A DNA stretch of 64,000 nucleotides from Martinezella lusitana. Lineage in GTDB: Bacteria > Pseudomonadota > Alphaproteobacteria > Rhizobiales > Rhizobiaceae. Location of the stretch: NCBI RefSeq assembly GCF_014207095.1, contig NZ_JACHBG010000001.1, forward strand, positions 186,001 to 250,000. Direction: 5' to 3'. Numbering within the stretch: the stretch's first letter is position 1; each line of letters starts with the position of its first letter. The notes beneath the pieces are model-generated. The model ran no database searches. It was not told the origin of the DNA and was given only the letters and a program-made list of their open reading frames with translations. The translations under genes were made by a program, and so were the position numbers. This document shows, piece after piece, positions 60,076 through 64,000 of this stretch.

Positions 60076-60395
60076 TGGTCCATCCTTTTCAGTAGATCTT
60101 CAAGGTCGTCGAACCGGCTCTCCCAGAATCTGGTCATCTCTTTCGTCCAGTCGGTCAGTGGTGCCAGTGCTGCAAGCTGCGCGCTGTAATGCGTTTGCCG
60201 GCCTTCGGGGCGGTCAAGCACAAGGCCCGCGCGCTTCAGCGCGGCAAGATGCTTCGAGACGACGGGCTGGGAGACGCCGGCCCGGGCCGTCAGCACCGCA
60301 ACAGTCTTTTCCCCTTCACGACACAGCCTCTCGAAAATCGCCCGGCGCGTCGGATCGGCAAGCGTTCGGAACAGCAAGTCATGCGTGTTCGACAT
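60072..60395 (-). CDS. ArsR-family transcriptional regulator
   Basis: The 107-residue winged-helix protein has TLADPTRRAIFERLCREGEKT, then AGVSQPVVSKHLAALKRAGLV as recognition helix. The C-terminal tail lacks the Cys pairs of metal-sensing ArsR. It likely represses its own operon with the AHSA1 and small membrane genes. The signal is unknown. Confidence 0.9.
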   Translation of the reverse strand: MSNTHDLLFRTLADPTRRAIFERLCREGEKTVAVLTARAGVSQPVVSKHLAALKRAGLVLDRPEGRQTHYSAQLAALAPLTDWTKEMTRFWESRFDDLEDLLKRMDQ

Positions 60396-60617
60396 CTCAA
60401 TTCATACCTCGTCAGCTATGAATTGACGTATAGCTGCCCGGCTATGAATACGTCAAGCCGGAATTTTCGAATCAAGGGAAACGCCGCCGGTCTTGCGGGA
60501 AGGGGAGACGTCTCTCGGCAATATTCGTTGCGGCTAAAATTGCGATGGTCGCGGTGCCGCGTCTTGCTCCGCTAGTCTTTCCATCTATGCTGGCCGCGAC
60601 ACTCAGGGGAGGTAGGC

Positions 60618-60926
60618 ATGATCCTGCATTGCGTTTTTCTTCGGCTCAAATCCGCCATGACACAGGATGAGAAGAGGGCGCTCTTCGAATCGGTTGCAGC
60701 CTTGCAGAAGGTCATTCCCGGTATCGTCGAGGTCAAATACGGGCCGAACGTCTCGCCGGAAGGTCTGCATGGCGGCTTCGTCGATGGTTTTACCGTGACC
60801 TTCGAGAGCCCGGAAGCGCGGGATGCCTATCTCGTGCATCCCGATCACGTTGCCGTCGGCGAGCGGATCGTTTCCTCGATCGATGGCGGGCTCGCCGGCC
60901 TGATGGTCTTCGATCTCAATATCTAA
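60618..60926 (+). CDS. Dabb (stress-responsive A/B barrel) protein
   Basis: The 102-residue protein starts at ATG 60618 with AGGGGAGG upstream. It has the Dabb pattern: ILHCVFLRLKSAMTQDEKRA, VEVKYGPNVSPEG and FTVTFESPEARDAYLVHPDHVA. Family members are found in stress, detoxification or polyketide contexts; the role here is unknown. Confidence 0.9.
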   Translation: MILHCVFLRLKSAMTQDEKRALFESVAALQKVIPGIVEVKYGPNVSPEGLHGGFVDGFTVTFESPEARDAYLVHPDHVAVGERIVSSIDGGLAGLMVFDLNI

Positions 60927-60932
60927 ACAGAG

Positions 60933-60963
60933 CAGGCCGCAGGCGAAACATACCTGCGGTCTG
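60933..60963. terminator. Hairpin between the convergent Dabb and zinc transporter genes
   Basis: An 11-bp stem (CAGGCCGCAGG / CCTGCGGTCTG, one wobble) with a 9-base loop, followed by GTTTCGTTG. It sits between the Dabb stop (60926) and the end of the substrate-binding protein gene (60991). The T-run is short; likely a bidirectional terminator. Confidence 0.65.
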
Positions 60964-60990
60964 GTTTCGTTGATTTGCCCAGCTGGCTGC

Positions 60991-61893
60991 TTAGCTCGAC
61001 TTGGCCATAGCGGCGGCGAGTTGGTCAACGTTATAACGGAACATTTTTTCGTAAGTCGGAGCCGGGCCATTGGCCTTGGAGAGGGACTCGACATAAAGCT
61101 CGCCGCCAGGCTCTGCGCCGGTTGCCTTGGCGACCTGCTTGACCAGGCGCGGATCGTTGGAGTTTTCGAAGAAATAGGCCTTCACATGCTCCGTCTTGAT
61201 CTGCTCGATCAACTGGGCGACCTTGGCCGCTGACGCCTCTGTTTCCGTTGAAAAGCCGAGTGGAGCGAGGAAGTTCACCTTATATTCGCCACCGAAATAG
61301 CCGAAGGCGTCATGGCTCGTCAGCACCTTGCGGCGGTCGTCGGCTATCTTGTCGAACTTGCTGTGGGCATAGGCATCAAGCTCGGTCAGCACCTTGGTAT
61401 AGCGCTCGGCATTGGCCTTGAAGTCGGCCGCATCGGCCGGATCTGCCGCGGAAAGCGCCTTCTCGATATTGGCGACCCAGACCTTCACGTTGACCGGGCT
61501 GTTCCACACATGCGGATCGGTGACCGTCTTGCCGTCATCGACCATCGTGCGGGTATTGATGCCTTCCGACGCGACGATAGGAGCCCCCTTATAGCCCGAC
61601 GCAGTGATCAGCCGATCCATCCAGCCTTCAAGTCCTTCGCCGCTGACGAAGACGACCTTTGCCGCATTCAGCGTCTTGGCATCGGCAGGCGAGGGCTCGA
61701 ATTCATGGGGATCGCCATTCGGGCCGACCAGGCTCGACACCTTCACATGGTCGCCGCCGACATGCTTGACGACATCGGCCAGGACGGTGAAGGACGCGAC
61801 GACGTTCAACGTTTCCGCGGAAGCGGGCGCCGCGACGCCGAAGGCGACGAAGGCAGCCGCAGCCGCTGAGAGAAGCAGTCTCTGTTTATTCAT
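60991..61893 (-). CDS. Zinc/manganese ABC transporter substrate-binding protein
   Basis: The 300-residue cluster A-I binding protein starts at ATG 61893 (AAGGAG upstream) with a signal peptide ending near ASA (residue 26). The likely metal ligands are H63 (DPHEFEPSPAD), H128 (DPHVWNSP), H194 (TSHDAFGYF) and E269 in YVESLS. The long His-rich loop of ZnuA is replaced by a short loop without His (DDGKTVTD), which is like AztC. It is the last gene of the operon. Confidence 0.92.
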   Translation of the reverse strand: MNKQRLLLSAAAAAFVAFGVAAPASAETLNVVASFTVLADVVKHVGGDHVKVSSLVGPNGDPHEFEPSPADAKTLNAAKVVFVSGEGLEGWMDRLITASGYKGAPIVASEGINTRTMVDDGKTVTDPHVWNSPVNVKVWVANIEKALSAADPADAADFKANAERYTKVLTELDAYAHSKFDKIADDRRKVLTSHDAFGYFGGEYKVNFLAPLGFSTETEASAAKVAQLIEQIKTEHVKAYFFENSNDPRLVKQVAKATGAEPGGELYVESLSKANGPAPTYEKMFRYNVDQLAAAMAKSS

Positions 61894-61912
61894 GTGAGTC
61901 TCCTTGTTCGGA

Positions 61913-62785
61913 TTAGCCCCGGAGATGGGGACGGGGGAAGAACCGCCGGGCAAGGCCCGACGGTGCGAAGAGGATGGAGAAGCCGTAGATCAGGCTTGCG
62001 GTGATGATGATGGTCGGCCCCGACGCGAATTCGAGGTGGTAGGAGGCGATGAGGCCGATATAGCCCGACACCGCCGCCGTTGCCGTCGCGATCGCCATCA
62101 TCGCAGGCAGGCTGCGCGACCAGAGCTGCGCGACGGCAGCCGGCAGCATCATCAGCCCGACGGCCATCAGCGTGCCCAGCGCCTGGAAGCTGGCGACAAG
62201 GTTGAGCACAACGAGCAGCAGGAAAAGGAAATGATAGACAGGCCCGCGGCCGCCGACTGCACGCAGGAAGCCGGGATCGAAGCATTCCATGACAAGCGGC
62301 CGATAGATGATCGCAAGCGCCAGCAGTGTGACTGAGGTGATCGCACCGATCTGATAGAGGGCAGGGGCGTCGATCGCCAGAATGGTGCCGAAGAGCACAT
62401 GCAGCAGGTCGATGTTGGAGCCGCGCAAGGAGACGATGAGGACGCCGAGCGCTAGCGAGGTCAGGTAGAAGCTGGCAAAGCTCGCATCTTCCTGCAGCAC
62501 GGTCATGCGGCTGACGAGGCCGGAAAGGAGCGCCACCGAGAGACCCGCCACCAGCCCGCCAAGCCCCATGGCGGTCAGCGACAGCGAGCCGGCGATGAGA
62601 TAGCCGATCGCAGCGCCGGGCAGCACGGCATGGCTCATGGCATCGCCCATCAGGCTCATGCGCCGGAGCATCAGGAACACGCCGATCGGGCCGGAACCGA
62701 GACCGAGGCACAGGCAAGCGATCAGCGCACGCCGCATGAAGCCATAATCCGCGAATGGCGCGAGGAAGATGTCGTAGATCGTCAT
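61913..62785 (-). CDS. Zinc/manganese ABC transporter permease
   Basis: The 290-residue ABC-3 family membrane protein has about eight or nine helices, with FLMLRRMSLMGDAMSHAVLPGAAIGYLI and LMAVGLMMLPAAVAQL as signature segments. It starts inside the ATPase stop (ATGA). It forms the metal channel with the ATPase. Confidence 0.93.
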   Translation of the reverse strand: MTIYDIFLAPFADYGFMRRALIACLCLGLGSGPIGVFLMLRRMSLMGDAMSHAVLPGAAIGYLIAGSLSLTAMGLGGLVAGLSVALLSGLVSRMTVLQEDASFASFYLTSLALGVLIVSLRGSNIDLLHVLFGTILAIDAPALYQIGAITSVTLLALAIIYRPLVMECFDPGFLRAVGGRGPVYHFLFLLLVVLNLVASFQALGTLMAVGLMMLPAAVAQLWSRSLPAMMAIATATAAVSGYIGLIASYHLEFASGPTIIITASLIYGFSILFAPSGLARRFFPRPHLRG

Positions 62786-63573
62786 TGAACCGGCTCCCGC
62801 CTTGCGTGGTCACCCGCCGCCGGTTCGTGCTCGTCCCCCTCCGGGAGGCAAGCTTCGGACTCGTCGTCCCAGCGCTCAGCCATGGCGCGCGCCTTGACGA
62901 GGTTGGCGGAACTCATGATGTCCTGCGTGCGCCCCCAGCCGACAAGCTCGCGGGCGATCAGCAACGTCTCGGGAAAATGAGCGCGCACCTGCTCGAAATC
63001 ATGCAGAACGGCGATGACCGTGCGTCCTTCCTTGTTCCAGCGCAGAACGAGTTCGAGCAGATCGCGCGTCGTGCGCTGGTCGATGGCGGTGAAGGGTTCA
63101 TCGAGCAGGATGACGCGCGCATCCTGCAACAACAGCCGGGCGAAGAGCACGCGCTGGAACTGCCCCGCCGAGAGCGAACCGATATGCCTGTTCTCGAAGC
63201 CGCAAAGCCCAACGATGCCGAGCGCCTCGCGTGCCCGCGCCGCATCCTCACGCGAAAAATGGCCGAATGCGCCGGCATTCTTCCAGGCACCAAGCATGAC
63301 GGTATCGGCGACCGAAATCGGAAAGCGGCGGTTGATATCCGCCGCCTGCGGCAGATAGCCGAAATCGTTTCGCATCAAGGCTCCGCGGTCGATCCGTCCC
63401 TCTGCCGGGCGCAATTCGCCAATGATCGCCTTCAATAATGTCGATTTGCCCGCGCCGTTCGGCCCCGCAATCGCCGTCAGGCTGCCTGGGGCGAATCCGC
63501 CAGAGACATGATGCACGGCCGGATGACGCTCGTAGGTGACGGTCAGGTTTTCGAGGCGGATCAGATCACTCAT
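62782..63573 (-). CDS. Zinc/manganese ABC transporter ATPase
   Basis: The 263-residue ABC ATPase has Walker A GPNGAGKST, signature LSAGQFQ, Walker B VILLDEPF and the switch His in AVLHDF. Residues about 235-263 form an acidic/His tail (LPEGDEHEPAAGDHARRE) not typical of the family, perhaps metal-sensing. It overlaps both the small protein upstream and the permease downstream. Confidence 0.93.
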   Translation of the reverse strand: MSDLIRLENLTVTYERHPAVHHVSGGFAPGSLTAIAGPNGAGKSTLLKAIIGELRPAEGRIDRGALMRNDFGYLPQAADINRRFPISVADTVMLGAWKNAGAFGHFSREDAARAREALGIVGLCGFENRHIGSLSAGQFQRVLFARLLLQDARVILLDEPFTAIDQRTTRDLLELVLRWNKEGRTVIAVLHDFEQVRAHFPETLLIARELVGWGRTQDIMSSANLVKARAMAERWDDESEACLPEGDEHEPAAGDHARREPVQ

Positions 63574-63698
63574 GCCAGCGCCACTGCCCAGCCAATGGCT
63601 GCCCAGAGAACCGCAATGCCGACAGCCACATAGGCAAGACGCATCACGGCGGAGCGTCCAATCAGCGAGGGCGCGAATGGATCACGATCGAAAGGCAT
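63570..63698 (-). CDS. 42-residue membrane protein leading the metal transporter operon
   Basis: A frame starts at ATG 63698 and ends in TGA 63572-63570, which shares bases with the ATPase ATG (ATGA). The product MPFDRDPFAPSLIGRSAVMR is followed by a single transmembrane helix of about 20 residues ending WAVALA. It begins 16 bases from the Zur-like box. ATGA coupling and a plausible single-pass protein make it likely real, though I know no named family. Confidence 0.6.
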   Translation of the reverse strand: MPFDRDPFAPSLIGRSAVMRLAYVAVGIAVLWAAIGWAVALA

Positions 63699-63714
63699 TC
63701 GGGGGCTTTCTTTT

Positions 63715-63731
63715 ATGTAATAACATTACAT
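63715..63731. promoter_or_regulatory. Zur-like box upstream of the zinc transporter operon
   Basis: ATGTAAT-AAC-ATTACAT is a perfect 7-3-7 inverted repeat; read on the minus strand it contains TGTAATGTTATTACA, similar to known alphaproteobacterial Zur sites with GTAATGTTAT halves. It sits 17 bases upstream of the 42-residue gene's start, where it would block transcription when zinc is ample. Function not tested. Confidence 0.65.
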
Positions 63732-63913
63732 GTTGTAGCCGATGAAATACGGCAAAAAAGAGGCAGGCGGTGCGTTGCCGTGAAATTGCGGTGAACAAGG
63801 CTGGAATATTTACCGCTGACATCGCCGGCACCTTCTCACCATGGTGCTCACGACAGTCCTATCTTCGCGCAATATCGAGCGATAAAGTTACGCGACGGGT
63901 AGGGGAGAATGTT

Positions 63914-64000
63914 ATGAAGCTAAGGCTTGAATTGTTTGTTGCCGATGTGACGGCGTCGATTGAATTCTATCAACAGGCGCTGAGCTTCCAGGTGGTTGGC
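63914..64000 (+). CDS. VOC family (glyoxalase/bleomycin resistance) protein, start only
   Basis: ATG 63914 has AGGGGAG upstream. The 29 visible residues, MKLRLELFVADVTASIEFYQ onward to VVG, match the first beta-alpha unit of a VOC domain (V.D...S..FY...L.F). The rest lies beyond the window. Confidence 0.8.
   Translation, partial: MKLRLELFVADVTASIEFYQQALSFQVVG

Overview
The window looks like ordinary chromosomal DNA of a Rhizobiaceae alphaproteobacterium (Rhizobium/Agrobacterium group). The signs are high GC coding sequence, a BA14K protein, an IalB-family protein, DUF1344, the cox operon order coxB-coxA-ctaB-coxF-ctaG-coxC, the run DUF983-SURF1-ispH-thrB-rnhA, a RibB enzyme with a degenerate GTP-cyclohydrolase half, and several copies of a rhizobial-type intergenic mosaic repeat. 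Gene identities come from reading motifs in the translated sequence; no database search was possible.

Layout. 1-8 kb: tail of an unidentified protein, a large FtsK-type translocase without the usual membrane domain, a MOSC protein divergent from a PhnF-like GntR regulator that share a perfect palindromic operator, and a minus-strand pair of FAD-linked oxidase and Sua5. 8-17 kb: ACT-domain protein, Rieske oxygenase plus ferredoxin reductase (betaine/stachydrine N-demethylation type), a GH25 protein with an altered active-site motif, a BA14K protein, a CorA-type transporter, and an acyl-CoA dehydrogenase/enoyl-CoA hydratase pair behind a LiuR-like operator. 17-26 kb: RNA methyltransferases (TrmA/RlmD type and TlyA), dxs, pirin, xseB and a histone-deacetylase-family hydrolase on the minus strand, with a DUF4424 gene and a GAF-GGDEF diguanylate cyclase lying between tlyA and dxs on the other strand. 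26-35 kb: thioesterase, an AT-rich orphan membrane gene, the BioMNY biotin transporter, a YcaQ-like DNA glycosylase, a GNAT enzyme, aroC-ribB, DUF1344, fabI with a histidine phosphatase, and a J-domain chaperone. 36-43 kb: lipoprotein, pdxH, polysaccharide deacetylase, D,D-carboxypeptidase with a SPOR tail, MazG-like protein, tldD, ialB. 43-54 kb: cytochrome c oxidase structural and assembly genes, interrupted between coxC and DUF983/SURF1 by a zinc-ribbon metallo-beta-lactamase-like gene and an opposite-strand kinase, then ispH-thrB-rnhA. 54-60 kb: more variable material with two GNAT enzymes, a papain-like YiiX protein, azoreductase, MocR-type regulator, NAD-epimerase and an arsR-AHSA1-membrane protein operon. 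60-64 kb: Dabb protein and a zinc/manganese ABC transporter operon led by a 42-residue membrane protein and a Zur-like box, then the start of a VOC protein.

Most of the window is core housekeeping DNA and I see no mobile element, CRISPR array, RNA gene or prophage. The points most worth a second look are the 42-residue membrane protein leading the zinc transporter operon, the TM-less FtsK, the four mosaic repeats (one supplies a stop codon), the GH25 protein with Asp for Glu, the zinc-ribbon MBL protein inserted next to the cox genes, and two well-formed operators (PhnF-like and LiuR-like).
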